A stretch of DNA of 64,000 bases, taken from contig NZ_WXVV01000005.1 in NCBI RefSeq assembly GCF_013433315.1, forward strand, positions 1-64,000. The letters run 5' to 3'. This document shows, piece by piece, positions 30,400 through 39,047 of this stretch (positions are counted from its first letter, which is position 1; each line of letters starts with the position of its first letter). Position numbers and translations under genes: made by a program. This DNA comes from Pseudomonas crudilactis (GTDB lineage Bacteria > Pseudomonadota > Gammaproteobacteria > Pseudomonadales > Pseudomonadaceae). The notes beneath the pieces were generated by a model that saw nothing but the letters and a program-made list of their open reading frames with translations, ran no database searches and was not told where the DNA came from.

Positions 30400-31973
30400 G
30401 ATGCACGTCCTTTATCTCGGCTAGAGACAAGCGCTCTTAGAATAGCCTTCCCCTCGAAGCCGAGTTGGCCATTATATTCTTGGATTATCTCGTCATAAGT
30501 TTTTCCAGATCTAACCGATATTGCTAATAAATCATGAAATCCTGAGCGCTCTACCTCTAGGTTGAAAACCTCTGTAGTCAATACCCCAACGTTTTCTGCG
30601 AAGGTTTCAACCTTAGGGCGGTCAGTGAGGATATTCTTGCCAACTCTATGGATTATCCACGCGCAGGATTTAGGGATTTCCTGTAGTACAACTGGAGAAT
30701 GTGTCGCAATGATCGCGACTCCATTTTGATCGTGAAGTAAATCAGCTAAAGCGCGTATAAATGCTGATAATAGCGGGGGGTGTAAATGACTTTCCGGTTC
30801 ATCTAAAAGAACCAGGGTTTTTTCTTCTACTGTTGCAACGAGGCGAGTAATAGTTAGCAGGACTATTGCATGGCCTGAACTCATTTTTGAAAGATATGGG
30901 GAAGCTTTAGAGAGATAAGTCTCCTTAAATATATCTGAATCTGATTGCTCTGTGAGTGCTAGGCTGGCTCGAACGCCTCTATAAACCGACTCTAATTGCT
31001 CAAGTCGCATTAACGAAAAGTTTTCATCAGATCCTAGTTTTTCGATAGCGCTTAACCATCGCTGGGTTTTAGCTTTATTGTTAAAGCACCAGCTAAGAGC
31101 TTTTATGCAGTCGCTTCTTAACTCGGGGATTGTTCTGAGTCGTTCTTCTTCGCCTCTGCTCTTAAGGCCGATATAGAAGTAGCATGTTCCTTTCGCAGGA
31201 TCGGACTGTTCCTTGGGTGGTGTAAATGGGTCGAATGCACTAAAAGAAACTGATACGAGACTACTGAAGTAGTCGGATTCGATTTTTTGTCCCCATTTTC
31301 CGTAAAAAACACCGACATTTACCTCATTCGTCTCGCGTGTTATTGCGCCGATCATTCCGTTCAATAATGTGGTTTTGCCAACGCCGTTCCGACCGATTAC
31401 GGCATGAATATTAGTGTTTGGTTTGGCGTCGATTGCGACATTGAAATTCATGTCGATACTGCCGAAATCATCCGTCTCTGGCGTAATGTAACGGAAACTA
31501 AATCCGGTTAATTCTGCCTTGCCGTCGAGTACGCGTGCAAACTGTCCCTTTACCACAGATAAACTGTATTCTCGCAAAAGTGATGTGCCTAATACCTCTT
31601 CGTTGCTTATGTCATCAATAAGCTCAGGGCGTGAAACGATATCTCTCAAAGCGTATAAAATTTCCTTGCGTAAATTTTTATCAAGGTTATGCATCGCTTT
31701 ATAAAAATCTACACCTTGCCCCAGTGAGAAGAAATCTTCGGGCAAGCTCTTGAATTTCTCGGATATTTTTGAGTAAGTGGCGGTGCTGGTTGTTTGCCCT
31801 TTAAAGCCAATTTTTACACGGCCGATCTCCCAAAGCTTGCCATCTGGATCATAAAGACTCATGTAGAACATTGTGACAAACGAAAAATCATTCCAGTTGT
31901 CTTTTTCCAAGTAAACAGTGCTTTTGCCTTGACTAGGCTTGCGAGTACCTACTGGTAGAATAACAAACTCCAT
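30396..31973 (-). CDS. AAA ATPase, Septu PtuA-like
   Basis: A 525-residue ABC/SMC-type ATPase. Walker A is GRNGVGKTT (residues 194-202), the signature-like segment is SKMSSGHAIVLLTI, and Walker B is LVLLDEPESHLHPPLL with the H-loop IIATHSP. The large insert between Walker A and B is typical of OLD- and PtuA-like ATPases. A good ribosome binding site (AGGAGA) precedes the ATG. It is the upstream partner of the HNH gene and should sense infection and license the nuclease. The 190-residue N-terminal extension before Walker A carries no recognised domain and may be the sensor. System assignment to Septu is likely but rests on gene architecture. Confidence 0.82.
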   Translation of the reverse strand: MEFVILPVGTRKPSQGKSTVYLEKDNWNDFSFVTMFYMSLYDPDGKLWEIGRVKIGFKGQTTSTATYSKISEKFKSLPEDFFSLGQGVDFYKAMHNLDKNLRKEILYALRDIVSRPELIDDISNEEVLGTSLLREYSLSVVKGQFARVLDGKAELTGFSFRYITPETDDFGSIDMNFNVAIDAKPNTNIHAVIGRNGVGKTTLLNGMIGAITRETNEVNVGVFYGKWGQKIESDYFSSLVSVSFSAFDPFTPPKEQSDPAKGTCYFYIGLKSRGEEERLRTIPELRSDCIKALSWCFNNKAKTQRWLSAIEKLGSDENFSLMRLEQLESVYRGVRASLALTEQSDSDIFKETYLSKASPYLSKMSSGHAIVLLTITRLVATVEEKTLVLLDEPESHLHPPLLSAFIRALADLLHDQNGVAIIATHSPVVLQEIPKSCAWIIHRVGKNILTDRPKVETFAENVGVLTTEVFNLEVERSGFHDLLAISVRSGKTYDEIIQEYNGQLGFEGKAILRALVSSRDKGRAS

Positions 31974-31993
31974 TTGGCACTTTCTCCTAAAAG

Positions 31994-32167
31994 TCAGTTT
32001 AAGGGGTGGCCCTTATTGGCTTCATCGAGCCCGAGGTGAGTGGCGCGCCTGGTCTCCGGGGATTCATCAGTAAAGTAGGTAAATTGACGACTTTGGTGAA
32101 GTCGTATTCGGAATCCCAGATGAAGAGCCGCAGCGTACTCTGAGTGGACCATAAGGGGCCAGTCCAT
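31994..32167 (-). CDS. Small hypothetical protein upstream of the PtuA-like gene
   Basis: A 57-residue ORF whose stop lies 20 bp before the ATPase start on the same strand. It reads DWPLMVHSEYAAALHLGFRI, then an acidic and basic stretch ending GLDEANKGHPLN. The layout (EYxxALxxGFRxR near the start, a terminal LGLDEA helix) faintly recalls small RMF/CrpP-like proteins, but this is weak. The ribosome binding site is poor (GAG five bases before ATG). It may be a small operon partner of the Septu-like pair or simply an open stretch. Confidence 0.35.
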   Translation of the reverse strand: MDWPLMVHSEYAAALHLGFRIRLHQSRQFTYFTDESPETRRATHLGLDEANKGHPLN

Positions 32168-32688
32168 TGCACTCGATTTTTGGAATCTACAGATTGGTTG
32201 CTTGTGCCAATTTACTTACCTTGACGCTGCAACACCGCTTTGCCGTGTCCTTATCGATGAAGCACGGGATGCGTTTGAAATGCAAAATGGCCATTTGATG
32301 GGTATCTTCCCTCGGCATAATTCCATTAAGTGCCATCGTCCATAAATAGGGGCGGTGCTCTCGATGGCCGTGCAGGACAGTAATGTCCAAGTCAAAAAAA
32401 TGAATTAGGTGGCAGGAGGCATTTCAGCCTCCGCCGGCATTATTTCATTTGGCGCTTGCACATCAGTTCGAAGAGCAGTAGGTCGATGCTTACGAACGTC
32501 AAGATCGGCGGAAATCTCAGGATCAGGTTTACAGTCAGCAGTGCTGTTGAAGCTCTCACCAGAAAGCGTATCAGCGCCAAGGGAGTTTCTTTGATTAAGG
32601 TGATTTTGGCTTCTGTCGGTGCCATCGGTACTTTGCTAGATTGGCTTGCCTTGTGCGTGCCAAAGGCATATGTCCTTTCCAGCCTTTT
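32168..32688. other. 521-bp intergenic stretch without a convincing gene
   Basis: Between the defence genes and the RadC-like gene. Open frames of about 60-90 codons exist on both strands (for example 32187-32390 minus and 32456-32719 plus). None has a clear ribosome binding site, family resemblance or operon position. I see no terminator with a T tract and no repeat. Confidence 0.4.
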
Positions 32689-33174
32689 TCAATGTGCCAG
32701 CGATACGCAGCCCTCATAGCTCACCACTACATGATCCAAAATACGGGTGCCGACCATATTGAGGGCGTTTTTAAGGGTTGTGGCCAATGCGTGATCCGCA
32801 TGGCTGGGCGCCGGGTCCCCGGAGGGATGGTTATGGACCAGGATCACAGCCGCAGCGTTGTATTCCAGTACGATCTTCACCACTTCCCGTGGATGCAAGC
32901 AGGCGCCTTCTAGGGGGCCTCTGAATAGCTCTCTGAAACCAACAACCCGGTGCTCGATATCTAGCAGTAACAAAGCAAAGATTTCGTATTCATGGAACTG
33001 CAGCAGCGTTTGTAGGTGAGTGAAGACGAGTTTACGCTCAGTCAGCGCGCGTCCTTTAGACAGACGAAACATCGCGAGTTGTTGAGCCATCTGCAAGACG
33101 TCGGCCTCGGTGAGCGGTGATTCCATGACATAGGTGCCGGGCGTTTCACCGGCTTTGAGCTTGGGATATTTCAT
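32689..33174 (-). CDS. RadC-like JAB-domain protein
   Basis: A 161-residue protein with the MPN/JAB motif VILVHNHPSGDPAPSHAD, which supplies the metal-binding HxH-(x)n-D set of the RadC/YeeS family. The start at 33174 follows an AGGAAT site and gives the family N-terminus. RadC-like proteins of this short type are common on genomic islands and plasmids, often close to DUF932 and AlpA-like genes, as here. The name suggests DNA repair but that role has not been supported for the family. Function on the island is unknown. It ends close to the 521-bp gene-free stretch. Confidence 0.85.
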   Translation of the reverse strand: MKYPKLKAGETPGTYVMESPLTEADVLQMAQQLAMFRLSKGRALTERKLVFTHLQTLLQFHEYEIFALLLLDIEHRVVGFRELFRGPLEGACLHPREVVKIVLEYNAAAVILVHNHPSGDPAPSHADHALATTLKNALNMVGTRILDHVVVSYEGCVSLAH

Positions 33175-33309
33175 GCTGGTATTCCTATCACGAACGCGTG
33201 AAAGCACTGGAGGGTGGGTGGCGCGGTTACTGGAAGGTGGGCTTTGGGATTAAATGATTCCGAACGCCCTTTTAGGCGAGAGCGCTCGGCAGTGCTGTGG
33301 TTCGATGGT

Positions 33310-34278
33310 TCACGCAACGAGTTGTAAGGCCGCATTGAGAGCCTTCTGTTTAATTACTGCGCCCTGCCCAAACCATGCCGAATCCATTCGATACTCAGGG
33401 CTCCTGGCGCGCCTTTCATGATCCACGTATTCAGTCACAGCGTTCAGCAAGCCCCATGCTGTTCCGCGAGCGGACGCCATATCAGATCCTCGGCCTTTAC
33501 CTTCGTACAGGCTTTGTATCTTCTCCATAGCTCGTTTGTTGGGTAGTACATTGGGAATGGGGTCATGCGCGCTGGTGTCGCACAGCACGTCCATGAAGAA
33601 ACTCATGGCCTCAGTCCACTGAACCTTACGTTCCGCGAGTGCGTGCATCCGATACATGAATTCGTCCCATTGCGAGACGGCGATGCCTAGTTGTTTTTTT
33701 ACTGCCTGCGAATCAAAGCGCGTGTTGTGCGGAACCTTGATGGCGCGGGTGGCTCCGTTCAGAGAGATAGTCAGCGTGTTATTGCAGACCACGCGAACAG
33801 TGGTGGGAGTCGCAGTGGTGGCTAGTGTGCCGTCACAGGAGGTGGCCAGCAGCAGATAGCCGTTCACTTGATCATTCCCCTTCAGCGCAGTCTCTTGGCC
33901 CGTCCTGGCGAGCGCCCAGAACTTGCGCCCACCTTTAAGCACTCCGGCGGTTTCCAGCTCATAACCTGAGACCTCGGTGAGGTCTCGGTAGAACTCCAGG
34001 ACTTCACGCGGCTGCACCACTTGATAGCGATTAGATACCACCGATAACGGCGCTTTGGTGTCGGAGCGGTACAGCACATTTTGTTCCGGAAAGGAGTGGA
34101 TCGAGCCCAGAGTGCCGATAGTGTCTGATTTGAAATGCACTGGACTGTCCTGGATTTGCCAGTTCATGCCGGCTTCGCGCTGCCAGACTTCCAGCGGTTG
34201 TTTTTGCGTCAGGCGGTTGCCGAGGCCATGCCAAGGGGTAGCGCCAACGTAAGCCATTTGTTCGACTAGATGAGCCAT
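33310..34278 (-). CDS. DUF932 (phage/plasmid-related) protein
   Basis: A 322-residue protein. The N-terminus MAHLVEQMAYVGATPWHGLG and the central FWALARTGQETALKGNDQVNGYLLLATSCDG, TTATPTTVRVVCNNTLTISL are characteristic of DUF932, annotated in databases as phage/plasmid-like protein. An AAGGAA site precedes the ATG. It lies 135 bp upstream of the RadC-like gene on the same strand, and this pair is often conserved on Pseudomonas islands. No enzymatic motif is recognised; a role in DNA replication or anti-restriction has been proposed for relatives but cannot be judged here. Confidence 0.85.
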   Translation of the reverse strand: MAHLVEQMAYVGATPWHGLGNRLTQKQPLEVWQREAGMNWQIQDSPVHFKSDTIGTLGSIHSFPEQNVLYRSDTKAPLSVVSNRYQVVQPREVLEFYRDLTEVSGYELETAGVLKGGRKFWALARTGQETALKGNDQVNGYLLLATSCDGTLATTATPTTVRVVCNNTLTISLNGATRAIKVPHNTRFDSQAVKKQLGIAVSQWDEFMYRMHALAERKVQWTEAMSFFMDVLCDTSAHDPIPNVLPNKRAMEKIQSLYEGKGRGSDMASARGTAWGLLNAVTEYVDHERRARSPEYRMDSAWFGQGAVIKQKALNAALQLVA

Positions 34279-34419
34279 GGGAATGATTCCTTTTCATAGG
34301 CGCACGACGAGGCCGCTGAGTGTTCAGCAGGGATCAGTCGGCGTGCGGGAGGATATTGGAGAGGGGTAGTGATGGATCAGATGGGGACCAGCAGTTGCGT
34401 CAAGCGGGAGATGAACAGT

Positions 34420-34755
34420 TCAAGCGGAATGACGGCTGCTAAATGACAGTCCGCAGTTGAGACAACCGTAATTGTCCAAAACCCGCTCATCGATGACTTC
34501 GCCGAGTTTGGCGCCCGCGATGCAGCCGGTCGCCGCTCCGGCTAATCCGCCGAGAATGGCCCCGACCATACTGGCAGCAACGACACCAGCGGGACCGGCT
34601 ACGACGCCGACGACAGCGCCTACTTCGGCGCCGCCCATAGCGGCGGTGACACCTTGGGCGGTGCCACCGACGGTGCCGATAAGGGCGCCGACTTTCCTGG
34701 CGAAATCCTTGGTGATGACAGCGCTGGAGTGACAGCGTGGGCATTGAGTGGTCAT
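34420..34755 (-). CDS. Glycine-zipper protein bracketed by split zinc-ribbon halves
   Basis: A 111-residue protein from the ATG at 34755 (AGGAA site upstream). It starts TTQCPRCHSS and ends with NYGCLNCGLSF, so two CxxC knuckles lie at opposite ends and could meet to form one zinc ribbon. Between them are ~75 residues of small amino acids (GALIGTVGGTAQGVTAAMGG, AGPAGVVAASMVGAILGGLA) in glycine-zipper spacing, able to form membrane or amyloid-like helical packing. Small proteins of this design occur on Pseudomonas islands. Function unknown. Confidence 0.65.
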   Translation of the reverse strand: MTTQCPRCHSSAVITKDFARKVGALIGTVGGTAQGVTAAMGGAEVGAVVGVVAGPAGVVAASMVGAILGGLAGAATGCIAGAKLGEVIDERVLDNYGCLNCGLSFSSRHSA

Positions 34756-35277
34756 GTGCAGGGTTCCTGTAGAGAGTCGCAATGAAGTCATTACACGGGC
34801 ATAGAGCTCATCAAGCGGATCGCCTAGGTGATCCGCTTGAATGTTGAGCTGTCGAATGTGGAGGGATGCTTGATGCGCAGAGGTACAGGGTTGTGATGTA
34901 TGACTGAAATTTCGTTGACTGCGAATTTTGATGGATTTTCAATCTCGATTATGGCTTGGGTTATGCAAGTGAGTGGCGCTCTGGAATCTGTTCGGATCTT
35001 GCAGGACTGGCTCAGATCGAGTTGGACAAGATGAGGGAAAGACATTTTCTGCTGGTAATTGACATGAGAACTAAGTCGCTTGTCTGAGAACTAACTCTAG
35101 GACGAGCCAATGCGTGCACGCATACGCGCACGCGCGCGAGGTAAACAGCAGTGGGCCCCCGCCTGGCGTGTTGACGCGTTTCTGTAAAACTTCTACGAAA
35201 GCACAGGTAATTTTCCGGGCGTGGGAATCCCTTTAGAGTAGTCCCGTCGCGTACCAACGCAGTCTGGAGCTTACGAA
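34756..35277. other. 522-bp regulatory-looking gap before alpA
   Basis: No secure gene. One 73-codon frame (34824-35045, minus) begins SFPHLVQLDLSQSCKIRTDS and has only a weak ribosome binding site, so it is doubtful. The sequence TGAGAACTAA occurs twice at 35065-35074 and 35085-35094, exactly 20 bp apart. A 28-bp stretch of strictly alternating pyrimidine and purine follows at 35111-35138. The alpA start follows at 35278. Confidence 0.5.
35065..35094. repeat. Two direct repeats TGAGAACTAA, 20 bp apart
   Basis: Identical 10-bp copies at 35065-35074 and 35085-35094. Spacing close to two helical turns suggests binding of one regulator on the same DNA face, about 190 bp upstream of alpA. Confidence 0.4.
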
Positions 35278-35508
35278 ATGGCAGAAATCAGCACTACCCA
35301 TCCCAGAGTTTTACGCCTTAAGCAGGTGCTCGATCGTGTGGGTTTGTCGCGTTCAACGATTTATGACCGGATGAACCCTGCGTCACCGCGCTACGACGAC
35401 TCGTTCCCCAAACCGATGAAAATTGGTAGTTCAGCGGTAGGCTGGTTGGAATCGAGCATTAACAAGTGGATTGAATCACTGGTTGATAATACTTTGAGAG
35501 GAAAGTGA
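35278..35508 (+). CDS. AlpA-family transcriptional regulator
   Basis: A 76-residue MerR/excisionase-like DNA-binding protein. RVLRLKQVLDRVGLSRSTIY is the helix-turn-helix, followed by FPKPMKIGSSAVGWLESSIN, the wing and second helix of AlpA proteins. The ribosome binding site is GGAG ten bases before the ATG. AlpA regulators on P4-like elements activate excision or integrase expression. Here it may control excision of the island, possibly through the direct repeats upstream or the dyads near the integrase; this link is inference. Confidence 0.9.
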   Translation: MAEISTTHPRVLRLKQVLDRVGLSRSTIYDRMNPASPRYDDSFPKPMKIGSSAVGWLESSINKWIESLVDNTLRGK

Positions 35509-35726
35509 GCTTGGAATAAAGGTTCAGGATAAGCCCATCTAGATGTGAGTTCTTCGCGTACTAACTTAAGAAAATGGTTGGGTTTGTTATGGCTCAATCT
35601 AGGCGGTGTGTTGAGTTTTATTTGTGGTATCTCTGGTCTGAAGAGGGTGTGTGGATATTGGTTTATATGTTATTAGATAATAACTAGAGGGTGTTGAGTT
35701 GTTTGATGGTGTGTAGGGCGTTGAGT

Positions 35727-35747
35727 GACCTGTCTGAATGACAGGTC
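35727..35747. promoter_or_regulatory. Inverted repeat upstream of the Gp2-like gene
   Basis: GACCTGTC (35727-35734) and GACAGGTC (35740-35747) form a perfect 8-bp dyad with a 5-bp centre, 47 bp before the next gene. No T tract follows, so an operator is more likely than a terminator. The surrounding 280 bp are AT-rich and hold no gene. Confidence 0.45.
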
Positions 35748-35793
35748 GTAAATGTGATTAAAATTTTATATTGATTGTGGATGTGGTGTGGTT

Positions 35794-36891
35794 ATGAGTT
35801 TTAATGAGTTGGAATTTATTGATGCTTATAAGGAAAAGGTTGTTGAGGAGTTTTATGATCCAATAAAGGAGGAGGGGTACTCGTGTTTTAGTGGGGACGG
35901 TATGCTATTTGATTCTGTTAGCAGGATCATGAGGGCTGTAAGTGTGATGGAGAAGGCGACAGGAGATATATTTAGTTTGTCGTCGCTCAAGCATCGAGGT
36001 GAGCTGGTGTTAAGTAAAGAAGAGACAAGTATTGTAATGGCGGTTACAATTAGCTATGTTGAGCTTGAAAGAGGAATGGTCCTCTTTAAGGTGAATCCTT
36101 ATGTTAGTGTCTTTTATGAGTGTTATAGAAAAATAAATCCTACAAGTCCATACAGGCTGGAGAAGTCGGAGTTGCCTGAATGTTTTCATGGGCTAAATCG
36201 GTTTGTTAATGCGGTGAGAGAGTGTGTTTCTGGTGGAGCATTCAAGCGGGAGATGTCCGCGCATATGCGGGCAGCTAATAAGAACTATTCAGGTCTCTTG
36301 AGTTACATAGATTCTTTGTTTGCGCGTTATTCTAGAATTTTGGTTTTAAGAGTTGATTTCTCATACGGAAAGGGGAAGCTTGAAGTTGAAGATTATAGCC
36401 GGTCGAGTGATAGGTTGGACGCTCTAGGTATTGTTACGAAGCAAATTGTTCAGCATCGAATAGAGCTTATCGACTATCTGAAAAACAAGTGCCCTGATCT
36501 GGGGATGGTGGGATACGTATGGAAGCTTGAGTACGGTAGGGAGAAAGGCCATCATTACCACATGATGTTCTTTTTAGATGGGGCGAAGGTGCGGCAGGAT
36601 ATTGTCATTGCGAAGCTGATAGGTGAGTACTGGAATAATGTGATCACTCAGGGGAAGGGCGTTTATTATAACTGCAATGGAAATAAATCGAGGTACAGGC
36701 ACTGTGGTGTGGGGATGATTCACTACAGTGAGGCGGAAAAGCTGAGCAGTCTTAAAGAGATGGCAGCAATCTACCTTACCAAAGCGGATCGATATGTAAG
36801 TGCTTGCATGCCTGGGAACAAAAGAACATTTGGTAAGGGCAACTCTCCAAAGGTTGGCGAGCGATCAGTTGGTCGGCCGAGAGAGCATTAA
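35794..36891 (+). CDS. Inovirus Gp2-like (YagK/YfjJ C-terminal domain) protein
   Basis: A 365-residue protein. The C-terminal half has YSRILVLRVDFSYGKGKLEV and MVGYVWKLEYGREKGHHYHM, the latter with the HxH pattern (HHYHMMFF) of the inovirus Gp2 / YagK-YfjJ family. This family resembles rolling-circle replication initiators (HUH-like). It ends with a basic tail typical of the family. ATG at 35794 was preferred; GTG at 35788 is possible. Codon use is strikingly AT-rich compared with the left part of the island, which points to a different source. It ends 2 bp from the convergent gene. Probably a relic or active replication function of the mobile element. Confidence 0.8.
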   Translation: MSFNELEFIDAYKEKVVEEFYDPIKEEGYSCFSGDGMLFDSVSRIMRAVSVMEKATGDIFSLSSLKHRGELVLSKEETSIVMAVTISYVELERGMVLFKVNPYVSVFYECYRKINPTSPYRLEKSELPECFHGLNRFVNAVRECVSGGAFKREMSAHMRAANKNYSGLLSYIDSLFARYSRILVLRVDFSYGKGKLEVEDYSRSSDRLDALGIVTKQIVQHRIELIDYLKNKCPDLGMVGYVWKLEYGREKGHHYHMMFFLDGAKVRQDIVIAKLIGEYWNNVITQGKGVYYNCNGNKSRYRHCGVGMIHYSEAEKLSSLKEMAAIYLTKADRYVSACMPGNKRTFGKGNSPKVGERSVGRPREH

Positions 36892-36893
36892 TA

Positions 36894-37754
36894 TCAATCA
36901 GAGATGTAATGAGTTGGAGGTTTGGCGATCCTAACGGCAGCGGAGACGATAGGATCATTTTTTATCCAGCGTCTCAATGTCTTTTCGATGCTGCTCAGAG
37001 CGGGACGCCTTACGTTGTTTTCTACCATGTATTTTTTTATTTCTGGTAATATTGCTTTGTAAGCATCTAACTCTTGAGTCCAGCCTTCGTGCGGAGCTAG
37101 TGTGTTAATAAGGTCGCAAATTTTTTGTTTGGTGGCCAAGTAGTGCTCCTTGCGAGCAAGGCCTCCTTCTGTCGCAACCTCTGATCGTGTTTTGATTGTC
37201 TCTTTAAAGTATCGTTGGTCGCCTGAATAAAGCATATGCAGGCCGCAAGATAACATCTTTATTCCTATATCTGCTCCGCGTGTTTGGTAGTAATCTATCG
37301 CAATGAATATGCTTGAGTAAGCGTTTTTTATATGTTGGAAGGCAGCGCTTTTTTCCTTTGTTAGAATTGGTTTTAATTTATTTTTTAGTTCCTTGTTGTT
37401 GTGTGAGTGTGTATTCGTGCGTTCTACTAATATTTTATCAAGATTGATTTTGTTTTCGTTCGAAATGGTTCTACGAAGCATCATGTATCGCTTTATTACT
37501 ATTTCAAACACTTCATTTGCTGCGCTCTCTATGTTAAGGAGGACTAGGTGTTTGTATTCGGGGTAGTCTGCTAGGTTTGGTAGGAAGGGTTTTTCTTTGG
37601 GGGGAGATTGCTCGATTATGAGCTCTAGTTTGGTTTTTTGGGTTGCAGTCCAATTATCGAAGTCTACAGAGATCTCTATGGAGAAGTGACTTTTTATTTT
37701 GGGGTCATTACTTGTGCGTGTGGTAACTCTTAATTTGTTGCGTTGAATCTGCAA
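36894..37754 (-). CDS. AT-rich hypothetical protein
   Basis: A 286-residue protein convergent with the Gp2-like gene. I do not recognise the family. It is rich in Lys, Asn and Ile (NNKELKNKLKPILTKEKSAA), has no signal peptide or transmembrane segment, and its C-terminus reads like a small helical domain (PALSSIEKTLRRWIKNDP). Base composition is as AT-rich as the neighbouring Gp2-like gene and unlike the rest of the window. The protein length and clear codon bias indicate a real gene. It lies 60 bp downstream of the integrase stop on the same strand and may have come in with the element. A regulatory or defence role is possible but unsupported. Confidence 0.6.
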   Translation of the reverse strand: MQIQRNKLRVTTRTSNDPKIKSHFSIEISVDFDNWTATQKTKLELIIEQSPPKEKPFLPNLADYPEYKHLVLLNIESAANEVFEIVIKRYMMLRRTISNENKINLDKILVERTNTHSHNNKELKNKLKPILTKEKSAAFQHIKNAYSSIFIAIDYYQTRGADIGIKMLSCGLHMLYSGDQRYFKETIKTRSEVATEGGLARKEHYLATKQKICDLINTLAPHEGWTQELDAYKAILPEIKKYMVENNVRRPALSSIEKTLRRWIKNDPIVSAAVRIAKPPTHYISD

Positions 37755-37814
37755 AATTTCATCGTCCTTGAATCGGTCGTTGAGGCAGCTCCTTCGAAGG
37801 AACTGCTTATGTTT

Positions 37815-39044
37815 TTAAACTGAATTAGTTGCTTGGGTGTTCTCAGTCAGCGGCTTGCATATGAATTTAGCCCAATCTGTCATGAGTGCCCGTCGCTTGT
37901 CGAGGAAATCGGAGCGAGAGTACGCCCCTTCAGTTTGGTCGCGTTCGTCATGTGCGAGTGCCATTTCACAAACCTCTCGTGGGTAGTGTGTGCATTCACC
38001 CGCCCAGTCACGAAATGAAGAGCGAAAGCCATGTCGAGTAATGTGTTCATACTTCATGCTGTGCAGAAGCGTGCGTATGGCATTTGTGTGCATCACTCCT
38101 GACTTCCCTTGGCCTGGGAACAGATAGGGGCTTCCTTCAGCTCGCGGGATACCTCGCACCAGCCTTATGACCTCATTGGCAAGCGGGACGACAAAGGCCA
38201 CGCGCATTTTCATGCGTTCATCCGGCAGAGACCAATTGCCAGCTTCCAAATCAAACTCATCCCAACGAGCAAACCTCACCATGTGGGCACGTGCGCTGGT
38301 CATGATCAGCAGTTGAGCGGCCAAGGAGGCGGGTGTGGCGTTCGCGCTGAGTTTGCCCATTAGGGCTGGCACGTCCTGCCAGCGCAACGCTTCAAAGTGC
38401 TCGCGTTTTCGAGCCTTCTTCTTTTCAGCACGACTCAGAAGGTTGTCCAGATGTCCGCGCCAGCGAGCAGGGTTTTCGCCCTCTCGTAAATTGCGTGCCT
38501 TGGCTGCGTCCAGAACCTGTTCAATTTGCCCGCGTACCTCGTCGGCAGTTCTGGTTTTGGTGGCCCAGATAGGTTGCAGCACCTTGAGCACCTGAGGAGT
38601 ACCGATCTCCTCGGCTGACAGCTTGCCGATATGGTTAAACGCATACAGCTCCAGCTTCCGTAGCCAGCCTTTACGCCACTTATCTGACCAGGTGCCTCCG
38701 TGTGCCTCGCAGTATTCCTTCGCGAGTGTCTCGAACTTCAGCTGTTTCGCTTCGCTAGTACGTTGTGCTTCACGTTGGGCCGCGCGTTCGATGTCGCGAG
38801 CGGCTAGAGGATCTATACCGTCGCTCAATTGGCTGCGTTTGGCGCTGGCGTCCTGTCTTGCTTTCTTTAGACCTACTTCAGGGAATGAGCCCAAGCCCAT
38901 CTCCCTACGGCGCCCCGCCAGTTGAAAGCGAAGTAGCCAGGATTTACGCCCGGTAGGTTTGACGACCAAGCGAAGCCCATCACCATCTTCATAGGTGCCG
39001 GGTTCGGTCAGGTTTTCGACTTGTTTCGGATTCAGCTTACCCAT
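37815..39044 (-). CDS. int: P4-type tyrosine integrase
   Basis: A 409-residue site-specific recombinase of the P4-like group. The N-terminal arm-binding domain (DGDGLRLVVKPTGRKSWLLRF, GLGSFPEVGLKKARQDA) is of the DUF4102 type. Catalytic residues are seen in SARAHMVRFARWDEFDLEAG (first Arg), HITRHGFRSSFRDWAGE (His-x-x-Arg) and ALAHDERDQTEGAYSRSD (His and nucleophile Tyr). A good AGGGGAA site precedes the start. The gene reads away from the right att core, 160 bp distant, and the intervening DNA holds paired C-tract motifs and two dyads. It should catalyse integration and excision of the island between the 20-bp repeats. Confidence 0.93.
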   Translation of the reverse strand: MGKLNPKQVENLTEPGTYEDGDGLRLVVKPTGRKSWLLRFQLAGRRREMGLGSFPEVGLKKARQDASAKRSQLSDGIDPLAARDIERAAQREAQRTSEAKQLKFETLAKEYCEAHGGTWSDKWRKGWLRKLELYAFNHIGKLSAEEIGTPQVLKVLQPIWATKTRTADEVRGQIEQVLDAAKARNLREGENPARWRGHLDNLLSRAEKKKARKREHFEALRWQDVPALMGKLSANATPASLAAQLLIMTSARAHMVRFARWDEFDLEAGNWSLPDERMKMRVAFVVPLANEVIRLVRGIPRAEGSPYLFPGQGKSGVMHTNAIRTLLHSMKYEHITRHGFRSSFRDWAGECTHYPREVCEMALAHDERDQTEGAYSRSDFLDKRRALMTDWAKFICKPLTENTQATNSV

Positions 39045-39047
39045 TGG

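Noticed and set aside
32187..32390. A 67-codon minus-strand ORF upstream of the small ORF near the PtuA-like gene
   Set aside because: Poor ribosome binding site, Cys-rich random-looking composition and no family pattern.
34824..35045. A 73-codon minus-strand ORF in the gap before alpA
   Set aside because: Weak ribosome binding site and no recognisable family; left as part of the gap.
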